64,000 nt of DNA from contig JAGYKE010000004.1 in NCBI GenBank assembly GCA_018401465.1, positions 124,001 through 188,000 on the forward strand, given 5' to 3'. The position numbers were made by a program, and so were the translations under genes. Every line of letters begins with the position of its first letter. The first letter of the stretch is position 1. The notes beneath the pieces are model-generated. The model was given only the letters and a program-made list of their open reading frames with translations, ran no database searches and had not been told where the DNA came from. This DNA comes from Aestuariivita sp. Lineage in GTDB: Bacteria > Pseudomonadota > Alphaproteobacteria > Rhodobacterales > Rhodobacteraceae. Below are positions 26,977 to 36,095 of this stretch, one piece after another.

Positions 26977-28104
26977 ATGGCGGAAGAAGGTCTCATGACC
27001 AAAACGGACGGTGATGAATTCGTCGTCTTCGACGGGGTGCAGAAAAGCTATGATGGCACCACGCTGGTCGTGAAGGACCTCAACCTGTCCGTCCCGAAGG
27101 GCGAGTTCCTGACGATGCTCGGCCCCTCGGGGTCGGGCAAGACCACCTGCCTGATGATGCTGGCCGGGTTCGAAACCGCGACCAGCGGGGAAATCCGGCT
27201 TCAGGGGCGCAACATCAACACGGTGCCGCCGCACAAGCGCGGGATCGGCATGGTGTTCCAGAACTATGCGCTGTTCCCGCACATGTCTGTGGCCGAAAAT
27301 CTCGCCTTCCCGCTGGAAGTGCGCAAGATCGGCAAATCCGAGCGCGAACAAAAGGTCAGACGCGCGCTGGAAATGGTGCAGATGGGCGATTTCGGTGGCC
27401 GCCGCCCGGCCCAGCTGTCGGGCGGGCAGCAGCAACGCATCGCCCTCGCCCGCGCGCTGGTCTTCGAGCCCGAGCTGGTCCTGATGGACGAACCCCTTGG
27501 CGCGCTGGACAAGCAGCTGCGCGAACAGATGCAGTTCGAGATCACCCGCATCGCTCACGACCTTGGCATCACGGTGGTCTACGTCACCCACGACCAGACC
27601 GAAGCCCTGACCATGTCCGACCGGGTGGCCGTCTTCAACGACGGGCGCATCCAGCAACTGGCGACGCCATCGGACCTCTATGAACACCCCGCCAACAGTT
27701 TCGTGGCCCAATTCATCGGCGAGAACAATCGCCTGATGGGAACGGTCACCCGCATTCAGGGCGATGCGTGCATCGTGCGGCTGGATTCGGGCGATGAAAT
27801 CGACGCCAAGCCGGTCAACGTGATCAGGGTGGGCGACCGCACGCAGATCTCGATCCGGCCCGAACGGGTGGAAACCAACAAGGACCGGCTGCGCGACGGG
27901 GCGCATACGCTGCAGGCGGAAGTGCTGGAATTCATCTACATGGGCGACATCTTCCGCACCCGCCTTCGGGTCGCCGGACATGACGATTTCATCATCAAGA
28001 CACGCAACGCCCCCGACCAGATCCGCCACCAGCCCGGTTCCATGATCGACATCGGCTGGTTGCCCGACGACTGTCGCGCGCTCGACGCGCCGCAGGGAAC
28101 ATGA
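26977..28104 (+). CDS. ABC transporter ATP-binding protein, spermidine/putrescine type (PotA-like)
   Basis: A 375-residue ATPase. It has Walker A GPSGSGKTT, Q-loop MVFQNYALFPHM, signature LSGGQQQR, Walker B LMDEPLGALD and His switch VTHDQTEA. The C-terminal TOBE domain (about 285-370) is of the PotA/FbpC kind. The start ATG has GGGGAG 7 bases upstream. It lies 69 bases after creatinase and begins the transporter set. With the downstream binding protein and permeases it should import a small cationic or guanidino compound; creatine is the obvious candidate. Confidence 0.9.
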   Translation: MAEEGLMTKTDGDEFVVFDGVQKSYDGTTLVVKDLNLSVPKGEFLTMLGPSGSGKTTCLMMLAGFETATSGEIRLQGRNINTVPPHKRGIGMVFQNYALFPHMSVAENLAFPLEVRKIGKSEREQKVRRALEMVQMGDFGGRRPAQLSGGQQQRIALARALVFEPELVLMDEPLGALDKQLREQMQFEITRIAHDLGITVVYVTHDQTEALTMSDRVAVFNDGRIQQLATPSDLYEHPANSFVAQFIGENNRLMGTVTRIQGDACIVRLDSGDEIDAKPVNVIRVGDRTQISIRPERVETNKDRLRDGAHTLQAEVLEFIYMGDIFRTRLRVAGHDDFIIKTRNAPDQIRHQPGSMIDIGWLPDDCRALDAPQGT

Positions 28105-28144
28105 GTTGAAGAAAAAGACCGAAACCACAACAAGGAGTTGGACT

Positions 28145-29284
28145 ATGAAGATCAAGACACTGCTTGGAGCCACCGCTCTGGCCACGCTGCCGCTGTCGGC
28201 AGGCGTCGCCTTTGCACAGGACCTTCCGGCTTGCGAAAACTGCGCCGACAGCATGGTGCTGATGTCGTGGGGCGGCGCATATCAGGCGTCGCAGGTCGCA
28301 GCCTATGCCGAGCCCTATACCGCGCTGACCGGCGTCACCATCACGTGGGACGAAGGCTCGAACGAAGCCGTCGCCAAAATGCGCGCCGCCTCCGAAGCCG
28401 GCAACATGACCTTCGATCTCGTCGACGTGGAAGGGCCTGACGCCCAGCGCGCCTGCGACGAAGGTCTGGCGGTCGAGGTCGATTTCGATGCGGTCCTCGC
28501 GCCCGGCACCGATGGCAGCAGCCCCACGGATGACTTCGGCGCCTCCGGGTCGATCATCAACGACTGCTTCGTGCCGCAGATCGTGTTCTCGACCACCTTC
28601 GGCTATCGCACGGATGTGGCCGCTTGGAACGGCAAGACCCCCGACAGCCTCTGCGCCGTCTTCGATCTGGAGAACTTCCCGGGCATGCGCGCCCTGGAAG
28701 GCCGTCCGAAGAAGAACCTCGAATGGGCGCTGCTGTGTGACGGCGTCGCGAAGGATGATCTCTACGATGTCCTGTCCTCGGACGGTGGCGTAGATCGGGC
28801 GCTGGCCAAGCTCGACACGATCCGCGACAGCGTCGTCTGGTGGTCGGCCGGTGCCGAAACGCCCCAGCTTCTCGCCGACGGCGAAGTGGTGATGGGTTCG
28901 ACCTATAACGGTCGTCTGTTCTCGGCGATCGAGGAACAGAAGCAGCCGATCGCGATGCTGTGGGATTGGCAGGTCTTCGACTATGACGGTTGGGTCGTTC
29001 CCGCGGGTCTCGACGAGGCCCGGATGAACCGCGTCATGCACTTCCTGCATTTCGCGACCGACACGCAGCGTCTGGCCGATCAGGCCAAGTACATCTCCTA
29101 CGGCCCCGCGCGCGGATCCTCGCAGCCGCTGGTGTCGACGCATGCGACGCTCGGCATCGAGATGGCGCCGCACATGCCGACGAACCCCGCCAACCAGAAG
29201 AACTATCTGGTGAACAACATCGAGTGGTGGGCCGACAATCAGGATGAGGTCGAGGCCGTCTTCCAGAACTGGCTGGCCCGCTGA
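28145..29284 (+). CDS. ABC transporter substrate-binding protein, polyamine type (PotD-like)
   Basis: A 379-residue periplasmic receptor. The ATG at 28145 follows AAGGAGTTGG and gives a signal peptide ending AFA|Q at residue 24; an upstream ATG at 28106 would add polar residues ahead of the leader. The mature protein begins DLPACENCADSMVLMSWGG, with WGGAYQ as in PotD-family receptors, and ends NIEWWADNQDEVEAVFQNW. The cysteine pair near its start may form a disulfide. It is followed by a hairpin with a TTCG loop. Ligand is unknown but probably creatine-related given the operon. Confidence 0.88.
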   Translation: MKIKTLLGATALATLPLSAGVAFAQDLPACENCADSMVLMSWGGAYQASQVAAYAEPYTALTGVTITWDEGSNEAVAKMRAASEAGNMTFDLVDVEGPDAQRACDEGLAVEVDFDAVLAPGTDGSSPTDDFGASGSIINDCFVPQIVFSTTFGYRTDVAAWNGKTPDSLCAVFDLENFPGMRALEGRPKKNLEWALLCDGVAKDDLYDVLSSDGGVDRALAKLDTIRDSVVWWSAGAETPQLLADGEVVMGSTYNGRLFSAIEEQKQPIAMLWDWQVFDYDGWVVPAGLDEARMNRVMHFLHFATDTQRLADQAKYISYGPARGSSQPLVSTHATLGIEMAPHMPTNPANQKNYLVNNIEWWADNQDEVEAVFQNWLAR

Positions 29285-29292
29285 GCGACACC

Positions 29293-29318
29293 GGGGCGGG
29301 GCGTTCGCGCCCTGCCCC
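29293..29318 (+). terminator. intra-operon TTCG-loop hairpin after the binding-protein gene
   Basis: GGGGCGGGGCG, loop TTCG, CGCCCTGCCCC: an 11-pair stem with one G-U pair and a very stable tetraloop, starting 9 bases after the receptor stop and ahead of the first permease. A pyrimidine tract (CCTTCCTTCC) follows, but no T-run. Confidence 0.68.
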
Positions 29319-29340
29319 CCTTCCTTCCGGCGACGTTCTG

Positions 29341-30975
29341 ATGACAGATCAAACCCAAGACGGACCGATGCTGACCGCCGACGGCGTGCCGCTCAGGCGC
29401 AGCCTGAACCGGGCCCTGCGGCGGCAGAAACTGCGCGCCATGCTGCTGATCGCGCCCTTGCTGGTGTTTGTGCTCATCACCTTTCTGGCCCCGATCGGCG
29501 ACATGCTGTTCCGGTCGGTGGAAAACCAGATCGTCTCCAATACCCTGCCGCGGACGGTCGCGTCGCTGTCGGATTGGGATCTTGCGTCCGAGACGCCCCC
29601 CGACGAAACGGTGTTCCGGGCGCTGGCCCATGACCTTGTGATCGCGACGGAACTCAAGACCCACACCCGCCTGGGATCGCGCCTGAACTACGAAGCCTCG
29701 GGGATGTCGTCGCTGTTGCGCAGCACGGGCCGCGACGTGGAGGATTTCGGCGAAGACCTGAGCGCGTCGCTGGCCGATCTGGACCCGGTCTGGGCCGAGC
29801 CGGTCACCTGGGCCGACCTGCTGGGCGATCCCGCATGGCGCGCGGAACATGAAAGCTGGGCGGCAACCGGGCAGCGCAGCGGCGCGCCGGCGTTCCAGCC
29901 ATCCGCGACCGCCCTGACCGCCCTGCCCCGCACCACCGAGATCTACGGCGCGTTCGCCCGGATCACCCAGGAGGTGAATGGCCGCAACCTGATGCGGCAG
30001 GATCCGTGGCACCTGGTGGCCATCACCCTGATCGAAGAGATCAAGGCCGACCCGGCCGCGGCACAGGCCTTTGCGGGCGAGCACGCCGCGCGGCTTGCCG
30101 CGATCGCCGGGGCCGATCTTGCGCAGGCCGATTTCACCGCCGCTTTCGCCGACAGCAACGATCGCTGGATCACGCCGACGCCGTGGTCGGTCATCGCGCT
30201 CTACGCCGCGCCCTACACGCCGGGATATTTCCTGAACGCCGTCGATCTGGGCAAGACGCCGGAGGGCATCGCGCCCCGCCCCGCGGACGAACAGGTCTAT
30301 ATCATGCTGTTCATGCGCACCCTGTGGCTGTCGCTGACGATCACCGCCCTGTGCCTTTTGCTGGGCTATCCGGTGGCATGGCTTCTGGCGAACTTGCCTG
30401 CACGGCAGGCGAACCTGCTGATGATCCTCGTGCTGCTGCCCTTCTGGACATCGCTTCTGGTGCGCACGTCGGCGTGGAAGGTCCTGCTGCAGCGGCAGGG
30501 GGTGATCAACGACGTCCTCGTGTGGATCGGGCTGATCGGCGACGATGCCCGGCTTGTGATGATCAACAACCAGCTCGGCACCGTCATCGCGATGACGCAT
30601 ATCCTGCTGCCCTTCATGATCCTGCCGCTCTATTCGGTGATGAAGACCATTCCGCCCACCTACATGCGCGCGGCCAAATCGCTGGGCGCCAATGACTGGA
30701 GCGCGTTCTGGCGCGTCTATTTCCCCCAATCCGTGCCGGGGATCGCGGCGGGGTGCATCCTCGTCTTCATCCTCGCCATCGGCTATTACATCACGCCTGA
30801 ACTGATGGGGGGCGCGCGCGGCGTCTTCATCTCGAACCGCATCGCCTATCACATCGGCACATCGTTGAACTGGGGATTGGCGGCGGCGCTGGGCACCATC
30901 CTGCTGATCGTCGTTCTGGTGCTTTATTGGGTCTATGACCGCTTCGTGGGGGTGAACAATGTCAAGTTGGGGTGA
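29341..30975 (+). CDS. ABC transporter permease (PotB-like) with a very large N-terminal loop
   Basis: A 544-residue permease, almost twice the usual PotB length. One hydrophobic segment (about residues 32-55) is followed by about 260 mostly polar residues, with many Asp/Ala and no membrane segment. Five further hydrophobic segments run from about residue 320, including the EAA loop YMRAAKSLGANDWSAFWRVYFPQ. By topology the extra region should lie in the periplasm, where it could contact the binding protein. The frame is intact throughout and codon use does not change, so this is not a sequencing join. It pairs with the PotC-like permease. Confidence 0.85.
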   Translation: MTDQTQDGPMLTADGVPLRRSLNRALRRQKLRAMLLIAPLLVFVLITFLAPIGDMLFRSVENQIVSNTLPRTVASLSDWDLASETPPDETVFRALAHDLVIATELKTHTRLGSRLNYEASGMSSLLRSTGRDVEDFGEDLSASLADLDPVWAEPVTWADLLGDPAWRAEHESWAATGQRSGAPAFQPSATALTALPRTTEIYGAFARITQEVNGRNLMRQDPWHLVAITLIEEIKADPAAAQAFAGEHAARLAAIAGADLAQADFTAAFADSNDRWITPTPWSVIALYAAPYTPGYFLNAVDLGKTPEGIAPRPADEQVYIMLFMRTLWLSLTITALCLLLGYPVAWLLANLPARQANLLMILVLLPFWTSLLVRTSAWKVLLQRQGVINDVLVWIGLIGDDARLVMINNQLGTVIAMTHILLPFMILPLYSVMKTIPPTYMRAAKSLGANDWSAFWRVYFPQSVPGIAAGCILVFILAIGYYITPELMGGARGVFISNRIAYHIGTSLNWGLAAALGTILLIVVLVLYWVYDRFVGVNNVKLG

Positions 30976-31041
30976 TCGCCGGCTGCATCCGTCGCGGACA
31001 CGAACGTCGGTCGCGGGCCCCGATGTCGGGGCGGCGCGCGC

Positions 31042-31893
31042 ATGAGCTTGCCGGTCTACGCCACCCCCCTCCAGCGCATCTGGCATGTCGCCTTCCGGGT
31101 GCTGTGCGGGCTGATCTTCTTCTTCCTCGTGGCGCCGATCCTGATCATCATCCCGCTGTCCTTCAACGCACAGGATTTCTTCACCTTCACGCCCGAGATG
31201 CTGCGGCTGGATCCGGCGGGGTTTTCGCTCAAGCATTATGACGACTTCTTCAACAACCCCGACTGGCGGCTGCCGCTGCTGAATTCGCTTGCCATCGCGC
31301 CGGTCGCGATGCTGATTTCGGTCGGCCTTGGCACGCTTGCGGCGATCGGGCTGTCGCAATCGCATGTCCCCTTCAAGGGGGCCATCATGGCGATCCTGAT
31401 TTCGCCGATGATCGTGCCCTTGGTGATTTCGGCGGCGGGGATGTATTTCTTCTATTCGCGCATCGGGCTGCAAGGCACCTATTGGGGCGTTGTTCTGGCC
31501 CATGCGGCGCTTGGCACGCCTTTCGTGATCATCACCGTGACCGCAACGCTTGTGGGCTTCGACCAGTCGCTCACGCGGGCGGCGGCCAGTCTGGGCGCGG
31601 GGCCCCTGCGGACCTTCTTCAAGGTCCAGATGCCGCTGATCCTGCCCGGCGTGGTCGCGGGTGGTCTGTTCGCCTTCATCACGTCTTTCGACGAGGTGGT
31701 GGTGGTGATCTTCCTTGGCGCGCCCGGCGACAAGACCCTGCCGTGGCAGATGTTCACCGGCCTGCGCGAACAGATCAGCCCCACGATCCTTGCCGCGGCG
31801 ACGGTGCTGGTGACGGTGTCGGCCCTGCTGCTGATCACGCTCGAAATCCTGCGCAGGCGGTCGGAACGGTTGCGCGGGCTGTCTCCGAACTGA
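31042..31893 (+). CDS. ABC transporter permease (PotC-like)
   Basis: A 283-residue permease with six hydrophobic segments and the EAA loop LTRAAASLGAGPLRTFFKVQMPLI. It has normal PotC length, unlike its partner. It is the last gene of the creatinase/importer operon. The following 78 bases hold a weak stop signal (CACGG, loop, CCGTG, AATTTT at 31895-31915) and the arsenic promoter. Confidence 0.88.
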   Translation: MSLPVYATPLQRIWHVAFRVLCGLIFFFLVAPILIIIPLSFNAQDFFTFTPEMLRLDPAGFSLKHYDDFFNNPDWRLPLLNSLAIAPVAMLISVGLGTLAAIGLSQSHVPFKGAIMAILISPMIVPLVISAAGMYFFYSRIGLQGTYWGVVLAHAALGTPFVIITVTATLVGFDQSLTRAAASLGAGPLRTFFKVQMPLILPGVVAGGLFAFITSFDEVVVVIFLGAPGDKTLPWQMFTGLREQISPTILAAATVLVTVSALLLITLEILRRRSERLRGLSPN

Positions 31894-31937
31894 CCACGGG
31901 CGTTCCGTGAATTTTCTGTGACAGCACCATCCGGCGC

Positions 31938-31973
31938 TTGCCGAAATCTATATTTCGCATATACATGAAATAT
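31938..31973 (+). promoter_or_regulatory. arsenic operon promoter with ArsR operator overlapping the start codon
   Basis: A -35 like TTGCCG (31938-31943) and a -10 like TATACA (31960-31965) are 16 bases apart. This places the transcription start at about the ATG (31972), and there is no Shine-Dalgarno, so the message may be leaderless. The dyad ATATTTC-10-GAAATAT (31950-31973) covers the -10 and the first two bases of the ATG, a fitting operator for autorepression by the encoded ArsR domain. Confidence 0.55.
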
Positions 31974-32817
31974 GGAAGAAGAAATCCCCTCCCGCCTGTC
32001 CATCCTCGGCCACCCGCAGCGGCTGGCCGTGTTCCGGCTGCTGATGCGCCGCTATCCTGACCGCGTGCCCGCCGGGGAACTGGCCGAGGCGCTTGGGCTC
32101 AAGGCGTCGACGCTGTCGGCATACCTGTCGGCGCTGCAACAGGCCGGTCTTGTCTCGCAGGAGCGGGCCGGCACGTCACTGCTGTACCGGATCGTCATGA
32201 CGGAGGTGCGACGCACCTTCGATTACCTGCTCCTCGACTGCTGCCGCGGTCGGCCCGATCTCTGCTCTCCCCTCTCCCTGCCCTTCTCCACAGGAACCCC
32301 GCCCATGTCCGACCGCAAGTACAAGGTGCTCTTCATCTGCACCGGCAATTCCGCCCGTTCGATCTTTGCCGAATCCATCCTGCGCAAGGAGGCGGGCGAT
32401 CGGTTCGAGGCCTTCTCCGCCGGGACCAGCCACCGCTCGGACCTCAACCCCTTCGCGCTGGAAGTGCTGCGGCAGAAGGGGCACGACATCTCGGTCCTGC
32501 GCTCCAAGAACGTCACCGAGTTTCAGGGCGACGACGCGCCGAAGTTCGATTTCGTCTTCACGGTCTGCAATCAGGCCGCCAATGAGGACTGCCCGGCCTG
32601 GACGGGGCAGCCGGTGAGCGCACATTGGGGCATGCCGGACCCGGTGAAGGCCGAGGGAACCGATGCCCAGAAGAGCCTCGCGTTTCAGCAGGCTTTCGGA
32701 GCCCTGCAGAATAGGATCAAGGCCTTCACGGCGCTGCCCTTCGCCTCGCTCGACCGGATCTCGCTCCAGCGGGCAGTCGACGATATCGGCCGGACCGATG
32801 CGGGGGTGGGCGCATGA
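31972..32817 (+). CDS. ArsR repressor - ArsC arsenate reductase fusion
   Basis: A 281-residue two-domain protein. Residues 1-95 are an ArsR winged helix ([18 protein letters not shown], then [21 protein letters not shown]). It carries Cys90, Cys91 and Cys97 ([10 protein letters not shown]), the same CC-x5-C spacing as the arsenite site of Acidithiobacillus ArsR. Residues 112-281 are a low-molecular-weight-phosphatase-type ArsC with the nucleophile loop CTGNSARS and the redox pair in [12 protein letters not shown], so it is thioredoxin-coupled. An internal ATG at 32305 could yield ArsC alone. The stop overlaps the GAPDH start by 4 bases. The fusion ties arsenite sensing to arsenate reduction in one chain. 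Confidence 0.9.
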   Translation: MEEEIPSRLSILGHPQRLAVFRLLMRRYPDRVPAGELAEALGLKASTLSAYLSALQQAGLVSQERAGTSLLYRIVMTEVRRTFDYLLLDCCRGRPDLCSPLSLPFSTGTPPMSDRKYKVLFICTGNSARSIFAESILRKEAGDRFEAFSAGTSHRSDLNPFALEVLRQKGHDISVLRSKNVTEFQGDDAPKFDFVFTVCNQAANEDCPAWTGQPVSAHWGMPDPVKAEGTDAQKSLAFQQAFGALQNRIKAFTALPFASLDRISLQRAVDDIGRTDAGVGA

Positions 32818-33812
32818 CCGTTTATGCTCTCAACGGGCTTGGCCGGGTTGGCAAGCTCGCGCTGAAGCCGCTGCTCGAACGCGGCGCGCAGATCGCATGG
32901 ATCAATGACGCGGTCGGCGACCCGGCGATGCATGCGCATCTGCTGGAATTCGACACCGTCCACGGGCGGTGGGCGGCGGAGTTCGCCCATGATGCGGGCG
33001 GCGTCACAATCAATGGAACGCGCATTCCCTTCATCGGCACGCGGGACCTGTCGGCGCTGCCCCTCGACGGGGTCGATGTGGTCATCGACTGCACGGGCGT
33101 CTTCAAGACCGAGGCGAAGCTGGCACCCTATTTCGATGCGGGCGTGAAGACGGTGGTGGTCTCGGCCCCTGTCAAGGACGGCGGCGCCGCCAACATCGTC
33201 TATGGCGTCAATCACGACATCTACGATCCTGCCGCGCACCGCATCGTCACGGCGGCGTCCTGCACGACGAACTGCCTCGCGCCGGTGGTGAAGGTCATCC
33301 ACGAGGCCATCGGCATCCACCACGGGTCGATCACCACGATCCACAACGTCACCAACACCCAGACCATCGTGGACCGGCCCGCGAAGGACCTCCGGCGCGC
33401 GCGCTCGGCGCTCAATTCCATGATCCCGACGACGACGGGCTCGGCCACGGCGATCACGCTGATCTATCCCGAACTCAAGGGGCGGCTGAACGGACATGCC
33501 GTGCGCGTACCGCTTCTGAACGCGTCGATCACCGATTGCGTCTTCGAGGTGGAGCGTCCGACCACCGCCGAAGAGGTGAACGCGCTCTTCAAGGCCGCAG
33601 CCGACGGGCCGCTGAAGGGTATCCTTGGCTATGAGGAGCGGCCTCTGGTCTCGGCCGACTACACCAACGACACGCGGTCCTCGATCGTGGACGCGCCCTC
33701 GACCATGGTGGTGAACGGCACGCAGGTGAAGATCTATGCCTGGTACGACAACGAGATGGGCTATGCGCACCGCCTTGTCGACGTGGCGCTGATGGTCGGG
33801 GGCGCGCTGTGA
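32814..33812 (+). CDS. ArsJ-associated glyceraldehyde-3-phosphate dehydrogenase
   Basis: A 332-residue GAPDH. The NAD site begins [14 protein letters not shown], the catalytic site is [12 protein letters not shown] (first Cys nucleophilic), and the C-terminal [14 protein letters not shown] is intact. The paired ArsJ gene follows with a 4-base overlap. In the known GAPDH-ArsJ system this enzyme uses arsenate in place of phosphate to make 1-arseno-3-phosphoglycerate, which ArsJ exports. It is therefore a detoxification paralogue rather than the glycolytic enzyme. The N-terminal GLGRVGK replaces the more common GFGRIGR. Confidence 0.92.
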   Translation: MTVYALNGLGRVGKLALKPLLERGAQIAWINDAVGDPAMHAHLLEFDTVHGRWAAEFAHDAGGVTINGTRIPFIGTRDLSALPLDGVDVVIDCTGVFKTEAKLAPYFDAGVKTVVVSAPVKDGGAANIVYGVNHDIYDPAAHRIVTAASCTTNCLAPVVKVIHEAIGIHHGSITTIHNVTNTQTIVDRPAKDLRRARSALNSMIPTTTGSATAITLIYPELKGRLNGHAVRVPLLNASITDCVFEVERPTTAEEVNALFKAAADGPLKGILGYEERPLVSADYTNDTRSSIVDAPSTMVVNGTQVKIYAWYDNEMGYAHRLVDVALMVGGAL

Positions 33813-35074
33813 GCAGGCCCGAGGGCCTGTCCGCCTATATCGCAGTGACGGCCGCCTACTGGGCCTTCATGCTGACGGACGGCGCGCTGCGGATGCTGGT
33901 GCTGCTGCATTTCCACACGCTGGGCTTCACGCCGCTGCAGCTTGCCTACCTGTTCGTGCTTTACGAAATCGCCGGAATGGTGACGAACCTTGGTGCCGGC
34001 TGGATCGCGGCCCGGTTCGGGCTGACATCGACGCTTTACGCAGGTCTCGGGCTGCAGGTCGTGGCGCTGATCGCCTTGGCGCAGCTTGATCCCGGGTGGG
34101 CGATCGGGGCCTCGGTCGCCTTTGTCATGGTGGTGCAGGGGGCCAGCGGTGTGGCCAAGGACCTTGCCAAGATGTCGTCGAAATCGGCGGTGAAGATTCT
34201 TGCCCCCGCCGAGCAGGGCGGGCTTTTCCGCTGGGTCGCGATCCTGACGGGGTCGAAGAACGCGGTGAAGGGTGTTGGTTTCCTGCTGGGCGCGGGCCTG
34301 CTGGCCACCATCGGCTTTGTCTGGGCGGTGCTGGTCATGGCGGCGGTGCTGGCGGCGATCCTTGTCGCGGTGCTGATCGCCATGCCGCCGGGCCTGCCCA
34401 AGGGGCGCAAGGGCGCGAAGTTCTCGGAAGTGTTCTCGAAGTCCGCCAACGTCAACTGGCTGGCGGCGGCGCGGGTGTTTCTTTTCGGGGCGCGCGACGT
34501 CTGGTTTGTCGTGGGCATCCCGATCTATTTCTACGCGGTGCTGTCCGACGGCACGACGGAAGGCAACCGCGCCGCCTTCTTCATGATCGGCACCTTCATG
34601 GCGCTCTGGATCATCCTCTATGGAGCGGTGCAGGCTTCGGCGCCGAAGCTGTTGCGCGCGGCCACCACGCCCGAGCGTGACCTTGTGGGCCGGGCGCATG
34701 GGTGGGCGTGGACGCTGGCCGCGATCCCGGCGGCGCTGACCGCTGCAGCACTTGCGTCGGATGGGCCGCAGTCCTGGCTGACCGTGACGCTGGTGGCGGG
34801 GCTTCTGGTCTTCGGCGCGGTCTTCGCGGTAAACTCTGCTTTGCACTCCTACCTTATCCTCGCTTTCACGAAGGCCGAACGCGTCACGATGGATGTGGGC
34901 TTCTACTACATGGCGAATGCGGGCGGGCGGCTTCTGGGGACGGTCATGTCGGGGCTGACCTACCAGATCGGCGGTCTGCCTGTCATGCTGGGGGCCGCCA
35001 CTGTCATGGTCGCGCTTTCGGCCATTGCCGCCGGGCGTCTCACGCCGCCCAAGCCCGAGGCCACCGTGGCATGA
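33809..35074 (+). CDS. arsJ: organoarsenical efflux MFS transporter ArsJ
   Basis: A 421-residue, roughly 12-segment MFS protein. It starts at a GTG inside the GAPDH stop and opens [29 protein letters not shown], the ArsJ pattern. The block [18 protein letters not shown] and the [19 protein letters not shown] segment are typical. It exports 1-arseno-3-phosphoglycerate made by the adjacent GAPDH. Its stop overlaps the ACR3 start by 4 bases. Confidence 0.9.
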   Translation: MSRPEGLSAYIAVTAAYWAFMLTDGALRMLVLLHFHTLGFTPLQLAYLFVLYEIAGMVTNLGAGWIAARFGLTSTLYAGLGLQVVALIALAQLDPGWAIGASVAFVMVVQGASGVAKDLAKMSSKSAVKILAPAEQGGLFRWVAILTGSKNAVKGVGFLLGAGLLATIGFVWAVLVMAAVLAAILVAVLIAMPPGLPKGRKGAKFSEVFSKSANVNWLAAARVFLFGARDVWFVVGIPIYFYAVLSDGTTEGNRAAFFMIGTFMALWIILYGAVQASAPKLLRAATTPERDLVGRAHGWAWTLAAIPAALTAAALASDGPQSWLTVTLVAGLLVFGAVFAVNSALHSYLILAFTKAERVTMDVGFYYMANAGGRLLGTVMSGLTYQIGGLPVMLGAATVMVALSAIAAGRLTPPKPEATVA

Positions 35075-36078
35075 GCGTTTTTGAGCGGTATCTGACCCTC
35101 TGGGTCGCGCTGGCCATGCTGGCGGGCATCGCCCTCGGGGCGATGGCGCCCGCGCTGGTCGGGATGATCGCCGCGGCCGAAGTGGCGGGCGTCAATCTTG
35201 TCGTCGCCGTGCTGATCTGGGCGATGGTCTACCCGATGATGGTGGGCGTGGACCCGGGCAGCCTGAAGAACGTGGTCAAACAGCCCAAGGGCATCGCCAT
35301 CACGCTGGTCGTTAACTGGCTGATCAAGCCCTTCACCATGGCCGCGCTGGGCGTGCTGTTCTTCGAAGTGGTCTTCGCAGACCTGATCGCGCCCGAGGAT
35401 GCGCAGCAATACATCGCGGGGCTGATCCTGCTCGGCGCCGCGCCCTGCACCGCGATGGTCTTCGTCTGGTCGCAGCTGACGCGGGGCGATGAAAGCTACA
35501 CGCTGCTTCAGGTCTCGGTGAACGACGTGGTGATGGTTTTCGCCTTCGCGCCCATCGTGGCCTTCCTTCTTGGCGTCACGGATATCGTGGTGCCGTGGGA
35601 AACGCTGGTCCTGTCGGTTGTCCTGTTCGTGGCCATGCCGCTTGCGGCGGGCCTGTTGACGCGGGCACGGCTGGGCAGCGAAGCCCGCATCGCCGCCTTC
35701 CGCGACCGGGTGAAGCCTTGGGGCGTTGTCGGCCTGATCGCGACGGTCGTGATTCTGTTCGGCCTGCAGGGAGAGGTCATCCTCGATCGGCCGCAGGTTA
35801 TCGCGCTCATCGCCGTGCCGATCCTGATCCAGTCCTACGGGATCTTCGCGCTGGCCTATGCCGCCGCCTATGCCATGCGCGTGCCGCACCGGATCGCCGC
35901 GCCCTGCGCGCTGATCGGCACGTCGAACTTCTTCGAGCTGGCCGTCGCGGTCGCCATCAGCCTGTTCGGTCTGAACTCGGGCGCGGCGCTGGCCACGGTG
36001 GTCGGCGTTCTGGTCGAGGTCCCGGTGATGCTGTCGCTTGTCGCCTTCGCCAACCGCACGCGCGCGCGCTTTACCTGA
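35071..36078 (+). CDS. acr3: arsenite efflux transporter, ACR3 type
   Basis: A 335-residue membrane protein with ten hydrophobic segments. ACR3 blocks are visible: [32 protein letters not shown], and [19 protein letters not shown] containing the conserved, functionally important cysteine, then [20 protein letters not shown]. It exports arsenite made by the ArsC domain. The operon therefore holds two exits: arsenite through ACR3 and arsenate, as its organic adduct, through ArsJ. Confidence 0.93.
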   Translation: MSVFERYLTLWVALAMLAGIALGAMAPALVGMIAAAEVAGVNLVVAVLIWAMVYPMMVGVDPGSLKNVVKQPKGIAITLVVNWLIKPFTMAALGVLFFEVVFADLIAPEDAQQYIAGLILLGAAPCTAMVFVWSQLTRGDESYTLLQVSVNDVVMVFAFAPIVAFLLGVTDIVVPWETLVLSVVLFVAMPLAAGLLTRARLGSEARIAAFRDRVKPWGVVGLIATVVILFGLQGEVILDRPQVIALIAVPILIQSYGIFALAYAAAYAMRVPHRIAAPCALIGTSNFFELAVAVAISLFGLNSGAALATVVGVLVEVPVMLSLVAFANRTRARFT

Positions 36079-36080
36079 TC

Positions 36081-36095
36081 ACGGCGATGCGCCGT
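36081..36095. terminator. short hairpin between convergent acr3 and phnE
   Basis: ACGGCG-ATG-CGCCGT, a perfect 6-pair stem with a 3-base loop, fills the 16-base gap between the two stops. It may serve as a two-way stop but lacks a T-run. Confidence 0.4.
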
